Assembly (NCBI GenBank): GCA_017615435.1
Contig: JAGAAF010000059.1
Span: 1 to 61,886 of the forward strand
Source: Bacteroidales bacterium
GTDB lineage: Bacteria > Bacteroidota > Bacteroidia > Bacteroidales > UBA932
Length of the DNA: 61,886 bases
Direction of reading: 5' to 3'
The position numbers were made by a program, and so were the translations under genes. The notes under the pieces were generated by a model. That model was not told the DNA's origin and searched no databases. It worked only from the letters and a program-made list of their open reading frames with translations. Shown here piece by piece: positions 33,026-43,557 of this stretch. Positions within the stretch are counted from its first letter, which is position 1, and the number at the start of each line of letters is the position of its first letter.

Positions 33026-35074
33026 TTAAATATCGTCGTCCAGAAGTTCGAAGTCGAGGAGGCGCTGCTCGAGGTTGGCGGAGGCGACGCGGATGCGGAC
33101 GGGGTCGCCAAGGCGGTAGATCTTGCGGGTGCGGCGGCCGCGGAGGCGGTACTTGTCCTCTTCGAATTCGTAGAAGTCGCCCTTGATTTCGCGCAGAGGG
33201 ACCATACCCTCGATGTGCGTGGGTTCGATCTCCACATACATACCCCATTCGGTGACGCCGGACACGTGGCCGTCGAAGATTTCGCCGATGTGGTCCTGCA
33301 TATACTCCACCAGCTTGTACTTGATGCTGGTGCGCTCGGCGTCGGTGGCTATGGCTTCGCGTTCGGAGGCGTGGTCGCACTGGGCGGCGTAGTAGTCCTT
33401 ATCCTGACTCTTGCCATTGGCGAGGTATATTGCCAGCAGGCGGTGCACCATCAGGTCCGGATAACGGCGGATGGGAGAAGTGAAATGCGTGTAATCCGAG
33501 AACGCGAGGCCGTAGTGGCCGATATTGTCCACGCTGTACTTGGCCTTCGCCATAGAGCGTAGCGCGATCTCGCGGAAGGCGTCGGCTTCAGGGCGGCCGG
33601 CGGAGCGCGTCAGGAGGTCGCCGATAGCGGTAGCGGACCCGCGCCCTTCGAGGTCGCTGTCCATCGTGTAGCCCATACTCTTCGCGAAGACGCGCAGGCC
33701 GGCCAGCTTCTCCTGGTTCGGCTCGTCGTGCACACGATAAACGAAAGTCTTGCCCTTGCCCGACACGAATTCAGCCACACTGCGGTTCGCCAGGAGCATA
33801 AACTCCTCGATCAGCCAGTTGGCCTCGAACGAATGCACCTGGTATATCTCAATCGGTTTGCCTGTCTCGTCGCACCTCACCTTCATCTCCGGACGGTCGA
33901 AATCGATCGCCCCAGCCTTCGCCCGACGCGATTTCAGGATGAGAGCCATCGACATCAAAGTCTTCAGGGCGGTCACAAGTTCGGGCGTGCAGCCAAAGGC
34001 CTCCCCCACCGGCTGGTCGGGCTCCGCCTTAATAACTTCCTGCGCCTGATAATAGTCGAGCCTGTAGTCCGAATTTATGACCGTGCGGCCGAACCATTTC
34101 TTGCGGACTTTGGCTTCCGGGGTCATTTCGAAGACGGCGGAGAAGGTCAGTTTGTCTTCGTGCGGCCGCAGGGAGCAGAGCTTGTTGCAGAGCTTCTCCG
34201 GCAGCATCGGCACGGTGCGGTCCACCAGATACACGGAAGTTCCACGTTCCTGTGCTTCCTTGTCTACGGGCGAGCCGGGTTTCACATAGTACGACACATC
34301 CGCGATATGCACGCCCACCTCGAAATTGCCGTTTTCAAGCGGCTTGAACGAAAGCGCGTCGTCGAAGTCCTTAGCGTCTTCAGGGTCTATTGTAAAGGTG
34401 AAAGTCTGCCTGAAATCCTTGCGCTCGGCAAGGTCGGCGGCTGTAATCTCCGCGGGAATCTTGTCCGCCGCATCCTCCACTTCCTTCTCGAAACGGTACG
34501 GCAGGTTGAACTCCGCCAGGATGGCGTGCATTTCAGTCTCATTAGCGCCGGGGGCGCCGAGCACGTCCACTACGTGGCCATACGGACAATTCTCTCCACG
34601 GCTCCAGCCCTCAACCAGCACGGCGACTTTGTAACCGGTCTGCGCGCCCATCTCCAGGGCCTCCTGCCCGTCCACCTCTATATCGTAGGGCATAAAGCGG
34701 CTCTGCATCAGCACCCACGCGTGCGCGCCCACCATATGGAAAACGCCCACGAAAGGCTTGTCGGAGCGCTTGATTATCTCCACGATCTCGCCTTCGCGAC
34801 GCTCGCCCCTGGCCGCCTGGCCGGCGAGCGCTTTGGTGCGGCCGCCGTGGTGCGGGGTCTTTGTGACCGCGACACGCACCGTGTCGCCGTTCAAAGCCCC
34901 GCGGGTCTTCGCGGCCCGCACGAACACATCGTCCTCTTCACCGTCGATGATGACGAACACATAACCCTCGCGGGTCATCTGCACCTTGCCGACGAATTGC
35001 GGAAAGACGGTCTTCCCTGCCTTTCTCTTACGCCTCTGCTCTACTGTCTTTCTACCTCTTCGTTTCGGTTTCAT
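33026..35074 (-). CDS. rnr: Ribonuclease R
   Basis: A 682-residue 3'-5' exoribonuclease. A basic N-terminus (1-25) precedes cold-shock-like OB domains (about 28-195), the RNB catalytic domain (about 220-545) with the metal motif around Asp230, Asp236, Asp238 and Asp239 (DPEDAKDFDDA), and a C-terminal S1 domain (about 600-675). It degrades structured RNA and takes part in rRNA and tmRNA turnover. The start overlaps the manA stop (ATGA). Confidence 0.95.
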   Translation of the reverse strand: MKPKRRGRKTVEQRRKRKAGKTVFPQFVGKVQMTREGYVFVIIDGEEDDVFVRAAKTRGALNGDTVRVAVTKTPHHGGRTKALAGQAARGERREGEIVEIIKRSDKPFVGVFHMVGAHAWVLMQSRFMPYDIEVDGQEALEMGAQTGYKVAVLVEGWSRGENCPYGHVVDVLGAPGANETEMHAILAEFNLPYRFEKEVEDAADKIPAEITAADLAERKDFRQTFTFTIDPEDAKDFDDALSFKPLENGNFEVGVHIADVSYYVKPGSPVDKEAQERGTSVYLVDRTVPMLPEKLCNKLCSLRPHEDKLTFSAVFEMTPEAKVRKKWFGRTVINSDYRLDYYQAQEVIKAEPDQPVGEAFGCTPELVTALKTLMSMALILKSRRAKAGAIDFDRPEMKVRCDETGKPIEIYQVHSFEANWLIEEFMLLANRSVAEFVSGKGKTFVYRVHDEPNQEKLAGLRVFAKSMGYTMDSDLEGRGSATAIGDLLTRSAGRPEADAFREIALRSMAKAKYSVDNIGHYGLAFSDYTHFTSPIRRYPDLMVHRLLAIYLANGKSQDKDYYAAQCDHASEREAIATDAERTSIKYKLVEYMQDHIGEIFDGHVSGVTEWGMYVEIEPTHIEGMVPLREIKGDFYEFEEDKYRLRGRRTRKIYRLGDPVRIRVASANLEQRLLDFELLDDDI

Positions 35075-35937
35075 CTGGGAACGAATGTCGTTAGGAGTTT
35101 AGCTTTGCCCGAAGGGCTTATCTTCAAAGATTTTTCATTGGAAGGAACGAGGGCGCACTCGCCGGGGACCAGGGAGCAGCTGTCTCCCGGGGTGGCGAGT
35201 TTCACGGAACCCTCCATACATATTACGATCAGGAACTCGCCGCAATCATCGAGAGCGCGCTCAAGAGGCTGCGAAAGATCCAGCAGGTCAGTGCTGAAAT
35301 GCTTGCAGTGTATAAGCTTGACCGGCTCGTTTTCGCGAGGTTCGTAATGGGTACGGTAATCCGGCAGGACGCGGTAATCTATCGCCTCCTTCGCCTCCTG
35401 GATATGCAGCTTGCGCGGCTTTCCGTCCAGTCCCACACGACCGTAGTCATAGATACGGTAGGTAATGTCCGAAGTCTCCTGGATCTCGGCGACGTAGCAT
35501 CCTCCGCCGAGCGTGTGAACACGGCCGGCCGGGAGGAAGAACACGTCGCCGGGCTTCACCTCGTACGAGGCCAAAGCGGAAACAATCTGATCGTGCTTCA
35601 CAAGCTCCTCATACTCATCCGGCGTGATCTGCCTGCTGAGGCCGCTCATAAGATGTGCGCCCGGCTTCGCGCCTATCACGTACCACATCTCGTTCTTGCC
35701 CTTGCAGCCGTGCAGCCTCCGGGCCATCTCGTCATCCGGATGGACTTGAATCGAAAGGTCGCGATGCGAGTCGATGAACTTGATGAGCAGGGGGAACTGG
35801 CCTTCGTAGATATCGGTTATCTTCTTGCCCGCATCCGGGCCCTCGGCCACAACCGACTCGTCGCCGGGCCATCCTGAGAGGACCCAGCTCTCCGTCCCCC
35901 AGACGAGAGTTTTGAGTATCGGCTGGAACTTGTACAT
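35071..35937 (-). CDS. manA: Mannose-6-phosphate isomerase, class I, compact form
   Basis: A 288-residue zinc enzyme interconverting mannose-6-phosphate and fructose-6-phosphate. Zinc ligands Gln64 and His66 (IQVHPDD), Glu83 (GKNEMWYV) and His141 (PAGRVHTLGGG) are all present. It is about 30-35 residues shorter than typical Bacteroidota ManA; the shortening falls in the N-terminal 50 residues, where the loop before WVLSG and the helix before FPLLIKF are reduced. The metal site is intact, so it should be active. It sits between gpmI (1 bp gap) and rnr (4 bp overlap). Confidence 0.9.
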   Translation of the reverse strand: MYKFQPILKTLVWGTESWVLSGWPGDESVVAEGPDAGKKITDIYEGQFPLLIKFIDSHRDLSIQVHPDDEMARRLHGCKGKNEMWYVIGAKPGAHLMSGLSRQITPDEYEELVKHDQIVSALASYEVKPGDVFFLPAGRVHTLGGGCYVAEIQETSDITYRIYDYGRVGLDGKPRKLHIQEAKEAIDYRVLPDYRTHYEPRENEPVKLIHCKHFSTDLLDLSQPLERALDDCGEFLIVICMEGSVKLATPGDSCSLVPGECALVPSNEKSLKISPSGKAKLLTTFVPR

Positions 35938-35938
35938 A

Positions 35939-37459
35939 CTAGATCAGCGGCTCTGCGGTCATTGCTGCAGGCTGAGGTATGCCCATCAGCTTCAGAATAG
36001 TCGGAGCGACATTGCAGAGAGCACCGTCCTTGACCGTCTTCACCTCGTCGCCGGCGTTGATCACGATGAACTGCACCGTGTTCAGCGAGTGCGCGGTGTT
36101 CGGAGTACCGTCCGGGTTGACCGCGAAGTCGGCATTGCCGTGATCGGCGGTGAGCAGCACCACATAATCCTTCGCGATGGCCTCTTCCACCACCCTGCCG
36201 ACAAGTTTGTCGATGGTGGCGACAGCCTGGGTAATCGAAGTGTACACTCCGGTGTGACCCACCATATCGCCGTTCGCAAAATTGAGGATAATCATATCCT
36301 GCTTTCCGCTGCGGATCTGGTCGATCAGTTTCTCGGCCACTTCGGGGGCGCTCATCGCCGGAAGGAGGTCGTAGGTCGGGACCTTCGGAGAGTTGACCAG
36401 GATGCGGTCCTCATTCTCGAACACGGTCTCGCGGCCGCCGTTGAAGAAGAACGTTACGTGCGCATATTTCTCGGTCTCAGCGATACGGAGCTGATGCTTT
36501 CCGGCCTTTGAGACGGTCTCTCCGAGGGTATCCTGAACGAGTTCTTTGTCGAACAGGATATGCACTCCGGTAAACGAAGCGTCGTAGGGAGTGAGGCAAC
36601 AGTAGTACAGCGGAATCGTGTGCATTCCTTCCTCAGGCATATCTTTCTGAGTAAGCGCAGCGGTGAGCTCACGGGCGCGGTCGTTACGGAAATTGTAGAA
36701 GATGACGGCATCGCCTTCCTCGATGGTCGCGACGGGCTTGCCTCCCCCGGTTACCACGATAGGCTTGATGAACTCGTCCGTAACATCCGCATCGTATGAA
36801 GCCTGGATACCGGCCTGGGCGCTCTCGAATGCGGCGCCCTTGCCTTCCACGAGCAAATCATAGGCTTCCTTCACGCGGTTCCAGCGCTTGTCGCGGTCCA
36901 TCGCGTAGAAGCGTCCGCACACGGAGGCCACCTTGCCGGTAGTCTCCTTCATCTTCTCCTCCAGCTCGGCGACGAATCCGAGGCCACTGTGAGGGTCGGT
37001 GTCGCGGCCGTCCATAAAAGCGTGGACATAGACTTTGTCAAGGCCCATCTCGGCGGCGACGCGCAGGAACTCATAGACGTGCGTCAGCGAAGAGTGAACT
37101 CCGCCGTGCGAGGTAAGTCCCATCAGGTGGAGCTTCTTTCCGGAAGACTTCACATAGTCGAACGCCGCCTTTATCTCTTTGTTCTCAAGAAGTTTATGCT
37201 CACGGCAGGCGATGTTGATCTTCACGAGGTCCTGATAGACCACGCGGCCTGCGCCGAGATTCATATGTCCCACTTCGGAATTACCCATCTGCCCGTCCGG
37301 CAGACCCACATATTCGCCGCAGGCCTGAAGATGTCCGAAAGGATATTTTGCCCTGAGGGCGTCGATGTTAGGCGTGCCCTGGGTCCAGATGGCGTTGGAG
37401 TAATTGTGAAGTCCCTCACCCCAACCGTCCAAAATCATCAAAAGTACTTTTCTGTTCAT
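35939..37459 (-). CDS. gpmI: 2,3-bisphosphoglycerate-independent phosphoglycerate mutase
   Basis: A 506-residue cytoplasmic glycolytic enzyme that converts 3-phosphoglycerate to 2-phosphoglycerate with two Mn ions. The metal Asp11 (MILDGWG) and phosphoserine nucleophile Ser61 ([11 protein letters not shown]) are present, with the later [11 protein letters not shown] metal motif. It starts 8 bp after the M3 peptidase gene. Confidence 0.97.
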   Translation of the reverse strand: MNRKVLLMILDGWGEGLHNYSNAIWTQGTPNIDALRAKYPFGHLQACGEYVGLPDGQMGNSEVGHMNLGAGRVVYQDLVKINIACREHKLLENKEIKAAFDYVKSSGKKLHLMGLTSHGGVHSSLTHVYEFLRVAAEMGLDKVYVHAFMDGRDTDPHSGLGFVAELEEKMKETTGKVASVCGRFYAMDRDKRWNRVKEAYDLLVEGKGAAFESAQAGIQASYDADVTDEFIKPIVVTGGGKPVATIEEGDAVIFYNFRNDRARELTAALTQKDMPEEGMHTIPLYYCCLTPYDASFTGVHILFDKELVQDTLGETVSKAGKHQLRIAETEKYAHVTFFFNGGRETVFENEDRILVNSPKVPTYDLLPAMSAPEVAEKLIDQIRSGKQDMIILNFANGDMVGHTGVYTSITQAVATIDKLVGRVVEEAIAKDYVVLLTADHGNADFAVNPDGTPNTAHSLNTVQFIVINAGDEVKTVKDGALCNVAPTILKLMGIPQPAAMTAEPLI

Positions 37460-37467
37460 TTCAAAGT

Positions 37468-39465
37468 TTAGTTAATAAGTCCACGTCCGCGAAGCATAGG
37501 CTTGGAGTCGGGTTCGCGGCCGACGAAGGATTTGTAAAGAGTCATAGGCTCTTCGCCGCCTCCCCTCTCGAGGAAGGTCTCTTTGAACTTGCGGGCAAGC
37601 TCCACGGTCTTGTCCATATCCCACTTCCCGTCCGGGCCGACACATTCCTTCTCGAACACGCTGAAAGCGTCTTTGTCCAGCACCTCGGCCCACAGATAGC
37701 CGTAGTAGCCTGCGCTGTAACCGCTCGAGAAGATGTGGTTGAAGTAGGTAGTGCGATATCGAGGAACAATCTCCTTGATAAGGCCCATCTCCTTGCACGC
37801 TTTCGCCTCGAACTCGTCGATGTAAGCGGCAGGGTCGATTCCCTCGGGGATGGCGCTGAGCTCGTGCCACTTCATATCAAGGATAGAAGCCGCTGCAAGT
37901 TCGGTGGTCATAAAGCCCTGGTTGAACTTGAGGGCGGCGATTATCTTCGCGACAAGTTCCGCAGGAATGACCTCACCGGCATCGTTGACGGCATACTGCT
38001 CGAGCAGCCAGGGCTGGAAGGCCCAGTTCTCGTTGAACTGCGAGAACATCTCCACAAAGTCGCGGGTCACGCTCGTACCCGAGACACTCGGATAGTGGCA
38101 CTTCGTGAGCAGTCCGTGAAGGGCGTGGCCGAACTCGTGAAACACCGTCTGAACGTCGTCCACCGACAGATATTCGGGCAGGTTGCCCACATTGACAATT
38201 ATAGGGCGTACTTCGTTGCCGTCCGCATCCACATACTGGTCGCGGATGTTGTTCATCCACGCACCGCCGCGCTTCGAGCTGCGGGGGTGGTAGTCCGTCG
38301 TGAAGATACCCACCAGCGCTCCGTCCGCGTCGGTGATCTTGTAGGTCTTCACCACGGCCGGGTTGTACGAAGGCACTCCCTCGAGGATCTCGAAGTTGAT
38401 GCCGTAGAGCGTGTGCGCGCAGGTGAAGATTCCCTTCACCACGTTGTCGATCTTGAAGTACGGGCGGATCTGCTCGTCGTCGAGATCATACTTTGCCTTG
38501 CGGACCTTCTCGGAGTAATACCACCAGTCCCAAGGCTCGATCTCGTGACCGGCTATCTGCTCCATATCGTAGATCTCGGCCTTGGCGCTCTTGACGGCAG
38601 CGGCCATAATCTCCGCGAGGAAGTTGTCCACGGTCGCGGGATCGCCGGCCATCTTGTTCGAAAGCTGGTAGCTCGCGAAATCCGGATAGCCGAGGATGCT
38701 GGCCTTGCGGGCGCGCAGGCGGAGAACGTCAAGCAGCAATGCGCAGTTGTCGTTCTCATTGCCGTGGTGTCCGCGGGACGTGTAAGCCTCGAACATAGCC
38801 TTGCGGAGTTCGCGGTCCTCGGTGGTGGTCATCGCGGTGCTGTACTCGCTCACGCTGATACCGAACCTCTCCTTGAACGCGTTGCTCTCCGCGAGGATGT
38901 TGTTGCCTATCTTCTGAGTCTTCACGGCGAGGTCGGAATCGATCTGCTTGAGTCTCAGCTGAAGGTCTTCGGGCAGGCCGATACCGTCGCGCTCGAAGCC
39001 GTCGAAGTGCTTCTTAAGCACCATCTGCTGCTCGCGGGTGAGAGCGCTCTGGTCTGCGTGGTAGACCGCCGCCACCCTCTTGTAGAGTCCCTTATTGAAG
39101 GAAATAGCCGAGGAGTGGTCGGACATAAGAGGGATAGCCTCCTCGAGCACGGCGTCCAGCTCGGGAGTCTGGTCGGTCTCAGAGACATTGTAAAGCACGC
39201 CTACCACCTTCGAAAGGATGGAGCCGCTGAGTTCCAGGGGCGCTATCGTGTTTTCGAAAGTCGGAGCTTCGGGGTTGGCGACTATCGCGTCGATTTCAGC
39301 CTGCTGCTGCTCTATTCCAGCCTTGATGGCCGGGATGTAGTCGGAGGTCTTGATCTTTGAGAACGGAGGTATGCCGTAAGGCGTGTCCCATTCCTGAAGG
39401 AAGGGATTCTGATGACAAGCTGTGAGTGCTGCTGCCATTACGAGAAGTGCTATCGCTTTTTTCAT
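37468..39465 (-). CDS. M3-family metallopeptidase lipoprotein (peptidyl-dipeptidase Dcp-like)
   Basis: A 665-residue lipoprotein (lipobox LTAC, Cys17) of the thimet-oligopeptidase family. The zinc motif HEFGH is at about 442-446, with the downstream Glu in the following helix. It trims dipeptides or oligopeptides in the periplasm. It follows the DUF5689 lipoprotein with a 6-bp gap, so it may be transcribed from the nuclease/TonB locus, but it is a general housekeeping peptidase of Bacteroidota. Confidence 0.92.
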   Translation of the reverse strand: MKKAIALLVMAAALTACHQNPFLQEWDTPYGIPPFSKIKTSDYIPAIKAGIEQQQAEIDAIVANPEAPTFENTIAPLELSGSILSKVVGVLYNVSETDQTPELDAVLEEAIPLMSDHSSAISFNKGLYKRVAAVYHADQSALTREQQMVLKKHFDGFERDGIGLPEDLQLRLKQIDSDLAVKTQKIGNNILAESNAFKERFGISVSEYSTAMTTTEDRELRKAMFEAYTSRGHHGNENDNCALLLDVLRLRARKASILGYPDFASYQLSNKMAGDPATVDNFLAEIMAAAVKSAKAEIYDMEQIAGHEIEPWDWWYYSEKVRKAKYDLDDEQIRPYFKIDNVVKGIFTCAHTLYGINFEILEGVPSYNPAVVKTYKITDADGALVGIFTTDYHPRSSKRGGAWMNNIRDQYVDADGNEVRPIIVNVGNLPEYLSVDDVQTVFHEFGHALHGLLTKCHYPSVSGTSVTRDFVEMFSQFNENWAFQPWLLEQYAVNDAGEVIPAELVAKIIAALKFNQGFMTTELAAASILDMKWHELSAIPEGIDPAAYIDEFEAKACKEMGLIKEIVPRYRTTYFNHIFSSGYSAGYYGYLWAEVLDKDAFSVFEKECVGPDGKWDMDKTVELARKFKETFLERGGGEEPMTLYKSFVGREPDSKPMLRGRGLIN

Positions 39466-39471
39466 TTTTTA

Positions 39472-40605
39472 CTATTCGTCCACGACGAAATCGTCGAGGG
39501 AGTTGACTGTTATCTGAATACTGCCCTGGTAGAGGCTGAGGATACCCGTGACGGTGATGGTCTTCGCGCCGCTCAGGACGTCGGGATCGATTTCCACGTC
39601 GCAGAACTTGCAGAAGCCGCTGGTGCGGATCTGGATCTCCGTGCCGCCGAGGGTAAAGTACTGACTGACGCTGTAGGCAGCCTTTTCCACGGTCGGATAA
39701 GTGCCATCCTCGCCCTTAAGGTCGCCGAGGGAGACTTTGTTGCCGGCATCGTCGAACAGGAAGGTGTTGCCGCTGCCCACGAATGCGCCGTCCCAGTCGC
39801 CTGCGAGAAGGTGCTCCTTCATCTTCGTCTCGGACATAGCCCAGGTGGTGATGCCGTGCGCGTTGTCGTTGAACTTGTCGTTGCCGTTGGAATCCGAAAG
39901 GAACACGCGGTTCGAGTACGCCTTCTTGTCCTTGGTGCTGTCCAGATAAAGGAGAACGAAGTTCTCTTTCGCGTACTTGAGGCCCTTCAGGGTGACCAGC
40001 TTACCCACGAGATGGTTGGTGGCCTGGGTCGCGGTCTTCGGGTCGGGAAGAAGGTCCGGGGAATTGATTAGAACGGGCACCACCGGGAACCCCTGGCGGC
40101 CGCGGAAGATATGCTCGTTGATTATCATCTGGGACTCTATGTAAGAGGTCTCATAGGTGCCGGACGGGTCGGAGAATCCGATCTGGGCCATACCCATACC
40201 GCCGTAGTTGCCGGTTTTGTAACCGTACATACCGAGCGTGAGGTCCTTGCAGTTGACATAGATCCTCTGTCCGGGCTGATAATCGTTGTAGAGGCTGTTC
40301 TTTCCCACCTTGATCTCTATTCCGCCGGTTTCATCCTGAATGAAGAAACTTTTGTAGAAGTTACCGGGCTGGTCGGTGGTGCTGACCACACCGCTGATAA
40401 CCACATCTTCCTTAATGGTAAGGGGTGTCTCGGGAGTGTAAAGCGCCACAAGCTGGCCGATGGTATGGGTAACCGTAAGGCTATCCGTTTCGTAGAACGG
40501 AGGGTAGTGGTAGAAAGAAGTGAATACAGGCTGGAACTCTTCCTTCAGAGACTGGCAGGAAACGAGCGCCGAAAGGGCGAAGAGTGCAATAATTGACTTT
40601 TTCAT
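39472..40605 (-). CDS. DUF5689-type OB-fold lipoprotein
   Basis: A 377-residue lipoprotein (lipobox LVSC, Cys17). Residues ~50-260 match the DUF5689 pattern: an OB-fold-like stretch (DVVISGVVSTTDQPGNFYKSFFIQDETGG, IEIKVG, YQPGQRIYVNCKDLTLGMYG) plus a second OB-like part near the C-terminus (SGAKTITVTGILSLYQGSIQITV). OB folds of this type bind oligosaccharides or nucleic acids. It lies 4 bp after a TonB-dependent receptor and near two nuclease genes, which suggests a binding partner role in nucleic-acid capture (inference). Confidence 0.78.
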   Translation of the reverse strand: MKKSIIALFALSALVSCQSLKEEFQPVFTSFYHYPPFYETDSLTVTHTIGQLVALYTPETPLTIKEDVVISGVVSTTDQPGNFYKSFFIQDETGGIEIKVGKNSLYNDYQPGQRIYVNCKDLTLGMYGYKTGNYGGMGMAQIGFSDPSGTYETSYIESQMIINEHIFRGRQGFPVVPVLINSPDLLPDPKTATQATNHLVGKLVTLKGLKYAKENFVLLYLDSTKDKKAYSNRVFLSDSNGNDKFNDNAHGITTWAMSETKMKEHLLAGDWDGAFVGSGNTFLFDDAGNKVSLGDLKGEDGTYPTVEKAAYSVSQYFTLGGTEIQIRTSGFCKFCDVEIDPDVLSGAKTITVTGILSLYQGSIQITVNSLDDFVVDE

Positions 40606-40609
40606 ATGC

Positions 40610-43555
40610 TTAGAATCTGAAGTAAATGTTCAACATATAGTTCGCGCCCTGCATATAGAAGTACTTGGCGTCGAAACGGTAGTAACGGTCCTTGCCCACG
40701 CTGCTGATAAGGCGCGTCTGCTCGTAACCGCCGGTCTTGACTCCCCTGTTGTTCAGGAAGTTGCTGACGTTAAGGGAGAAGCCGATGTAGTACTTGCGCT
40801 GGATGCTCCAGCTCTTGCCCGCAGAAGCGTTCATCAGGAAAGCGGGATCGAATTTCTCCTGGTATGCCATATCGCTGATGATGGCTGGGTTCGCCTCCGC
40901 TCCCCTTGTCGCAGTGCTGGTGCGGTAGAGAGGGTTCATATCCAGATAGGCATTGTCGAAGTACTGGGCGTTCAGTTCGAAGAACCAGTAGCTGTTCGTG
41001 CGGTAGTTGAGCGCGAGTTCCGTAGCGAACTGGGGAGTGCTCGGGACGTAGTGCTTCTGGTAGTGGTCCACCTTGAAGCTGCCGTCCAGGTTCTCGTCGT
41101 AGACAGGTACGCCGGCGGCGGTATAATCCACGGGGACGTAGACGGGATGCTGCTGCCAGTAGGTGACTTCGTCGTCACGTACGACCTCCGCACTGTTGTC
41201 CACGGTCTGGACCATATGGGGAGTCGAGGTGTAGATGTACTCGCCGAGGCTGACCACTCCGCTCACGCTGAGGCCCTTGACGGGGGTGGGCACCTTCACG
41301 CCGAGTTCGATGCCCATATGGCGCTGGTCGATGCCTGTCATAGCGAAGTTGGTGAAGCTCTGCTGCGAGTCGTCGTAGAAGCTCATCACATCCGTCTGGT
41401 CCATTATCTTGGTGTAGAACGCAGTCACGCGGGCGCTTATGGCCTCGGAAGCGATCTGGTAGTTGAGGTCCGCCGAGAAGGTCTTCTGGGTCGTAAGGTT
41501 GTCCACGATGGTGTTGCGCGTACGCGGCGAGATGAAGCTGTTGTTGAAGGTGGGCGCGTCGTTGAAGAAGCCGAGGTTGGCGCTCACGCGGCTGTTGCCG
41601 AAGAGGTCATAGGCCACGCTGGCCTTCGCAGCATAGGTGAAGAACTTCGCAACGTCGGACGCACCGTAGGAGGTCTGGCCGTTGGAGAGTTTCGTCAGGT
41701 CGATCATATTGCCGTTGATGTCGGTCGCGAAGATGTGCGTTCCGTCCACGTTGCGGCCTGCGAAGAGGCCCTTGCGGACGAGACCCTCGCGCCAGAATGC
41801 GGTAACGCCGGCCTTAAAGCCTGCCGAAGCGGAGAGCTGGCCCATCTTGTAAGAGCCGTTGGCCCAGAGATCCGCGACACGGATTTGAGCGAGGTAATCG
41901 TAGCCGTACTTGCCCCCCTTCTTGATCTGCTCCGCGGAACCGTGGGCCATATAGTAATCGAGGTCGTTCTGGAGAAGAGCCTCGTTGGCCGCGAAGTCGC
42001 GCTCCGCAAAGCTGTCGATATTGAGGAAGTAACGTCCGCCGAGAAGGTCGTTCATCTTTTTGTAGTTCTCCGTGCGGTTGGCGCGGAGGTCGATGCCGCC
42101 CCTGACCACGATGTCGTCGCTGATCTTATACTTGGCGTTCGCGGCGAACTGGAGGTCGTTCTGGTCCACGTGGCGCTCTTCAAGGGCGTACTTGCTGCGG
42201 CCCTCGGCGTTGTGGTAGTTCACATTGTACAGGCGGTCCCAGTTGAGGTGCTGGTAGTTGTTGTACTCCGCTCCCCTGTGGGTCCACGCATAGGTGGTCC
42301 ACTCGTACTTGTCCTGGTTCACGCGGTTGTAGTCCTCATCCTCCATATAGTAGTAGCTCGGGAGGTTGCGGTAGTAGTCCGGACGGGGGTCCATAGCGTC
42401 GTACCAGTCGAGGGCGGTGTAACCGTTGGAACCGGTCCTCCAGAGGAGGGTGGCGTTCGCAGTGAGGGGAATGTCCTCAGGGGTGTACTCATACTTGAGG
42501 ATGGTGACGGGCTCGAAGGTCTTGCGGACGCGGGAGTTGCGCACCTTTCCGTTCTGGTAACCCCAGTTGCTGTTGTACATATTGTCGCCCATAAGGTCGT
42601 AGACTTCCTGGGTGCTGGCGTTCTGCGCTCCCCTTTCGCCGGGGGTGGCGAAGGTGACGAGGCTGAGCCTTCCGTCGCCGAGGCGCTTGCCCACACCGAA
42701 GTAGTAAGCGAACGAGCGATAGTACACACCCTCGATCCAGTCGTTGCCGCCCATACGCACGGATGCGTTGAAGGCGTAGCTCCAGCCGTTGTTCTCGCCC
42801 GAAGCGTACGATGCCATAAGGCGCATACGGTAGAGGGCGCTGTTGCTCAGCACGGAGAAGCGCCAGCCGGTGCGGACGCTGGTGGGGATGGCGTGAAGGT
42901 TGGTGACGCCGTTGAAGCCGCCGAAGCCCTCGTCCGCCGTTTCAAGGCCTATGGTCGTGTCCTTCGAGCGCATCGCTTCGTTGAGGCCGCTCCACAGTGA
43001 GAACGGCGAGTAACCGGTGATGGCGTCGTTCATCTTCACGCCGGCCAGATAAACGTCCTGGGTCTCGGAGTTGTAACCGCGGTTCTTGAAGCGGACCGAG
43101 CTGAAGCCATAACCGGCCACGTTCGTGTACACGTCGTTCGAGCCGAGAAGGAGGGTCGGAGTGTCCGAATACCCGGAATCATCCATATCGAACTCAGCGT
43201 AGTTGCTTTCGTCGGCCTCCATAATCGCGGCTGCGGGAGTCAGCGACACGAAGATGAGGTCCTTGACGAAGCCCTTGTCCACGGTCACGAACACCGTAAG
43301 GTCCGAGAATTCGTCGGCTTTGACGTCCAACTGATAGATGCCGTCGGCCAGGCCCTCGATGAGGAACTCACCCTCGGCGCCGGAGGTGATTTCGGCGAGG
43401 AGCTTGCCGTCCTGCGAAAGGACGAGCTCAGCTCCGGCAACCGGAATCCTGCCGGCGCGGCTCACCACCGAGCCCTTGATTCCGCCAGTGAAACCCTGGG
43501 AGAAAGCAAGCACGGCGACAAGCAGTGCGGCTGCTGCTGTAAACAGTTTTTTCAT
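40610..43555 (-). CDS. TonB-dependent receptor with carboxypeptidase-regulatory-like N-terminus
   Basis: A 981-residue outer-membrane protein. Signal peptide (1-19), an N-terminal regulatory-like domain (about 22-110), a plug (LLLGSNDVYTNVAGYGFSSVRFKNRGYNSETQDVYLAGVKMND) and a long barrel ending in Phe (MLNIYFRF). The partner gene downstream is a DUF5689 lipoprotein and not a SusD, so it is not a SusC glycan transporter. The neighbouring secreted EEP and NUC1 nucleases suggest import of nucleic-acid fragments or nucleotides. Confidence 0.88.
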   Translation of the reverse strand: MKKLFTAAAALLVAVLAFSQGFTGGIKGSVVSRAGRIPVAGAELVLSQDGKLLAEITSGAEGEFLIEGLADGIYQLDVKADEFSDLTVFVTVDKGFVKDLIFVSLTPAAAIMEADESNYAEFDMDDSGYSDTPTLLLGSNDVYTNVAGYGFSSVRFKNRGYNSETQDVYLAGVKMNDAITGYSPFSLWSGLNEAMRSKDTTIGLETADEGFGGFNGVTNLHAIPTSVRTGWRFSVLSNSALYRMRLMASYASGENNGWSYAFNASVRMGGNDWIEGVYYRSFAYYFGVGKRLGDGRLSLVTFATPGERGAQNASTQEVYDLMGDNMYNSNWGYQNGKVRNSRVRKTFEPVTILKYEYTPEDIPLTANATLLWRTGSNGYTALDWYDAMDPRPDYYRNLPSYYYMEDEDYNRVNQDKYEWTTYAWTHRGAEYNNYQHLNWDRLYNVNYHNAEGRSKYALEERHVDQNDLQFAANAKYKISDDIVVRGGIDLRANRTENYKKMNDLLGGRYFLNIDSFAERDFAANEALLQNDLDYYMAHGSAEQIKKGGKYGYDYLAQIRVADLWANGSYKMGQLSASAGFKAGVTAFWREGLVRKGLFAGRNVDGTHIFATDINGNMIDLTKLSNGQTSYGASDVAKFFTYAAKASVAYDLFGNSRVSANLGFFNDAPTFNNSFISPRTRNTIVDNLTTQKTFSADLNYQIASEAISARVTAFYTKIMDQTDVMSFYDDSQQSFTNFAMTGIDQRHMGIELGVKVPTPVKGLSVSGVVSLGEYIYTSTPHMVQTVDNSAEVVRDDEVTYWQQHPVYVPVDYTAAGVPVYDENLDGSFKVDHYQKHYVPSTPQFATELALNYRTNSYWFFELNAQYFDNAYLDMNPLYRTSTATRGAEANPAIISDMAYQEKFDPAFLMNASAGKSWSIQRKYYIGFSLNVSNFLNNRGVKTGGYEQTRLISSVGKDRYYRFDAKYFYMQGANYMLNIYFRF

Positions 43556-43557
43556 TG

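Noticed and set aside
40610..43555. SusC-type glycan importer
   Set aside because: No SusD gene accompanies it, the neighbours are nucleases and DUF5689 lipoproteins, and no glycosidase is nearby.
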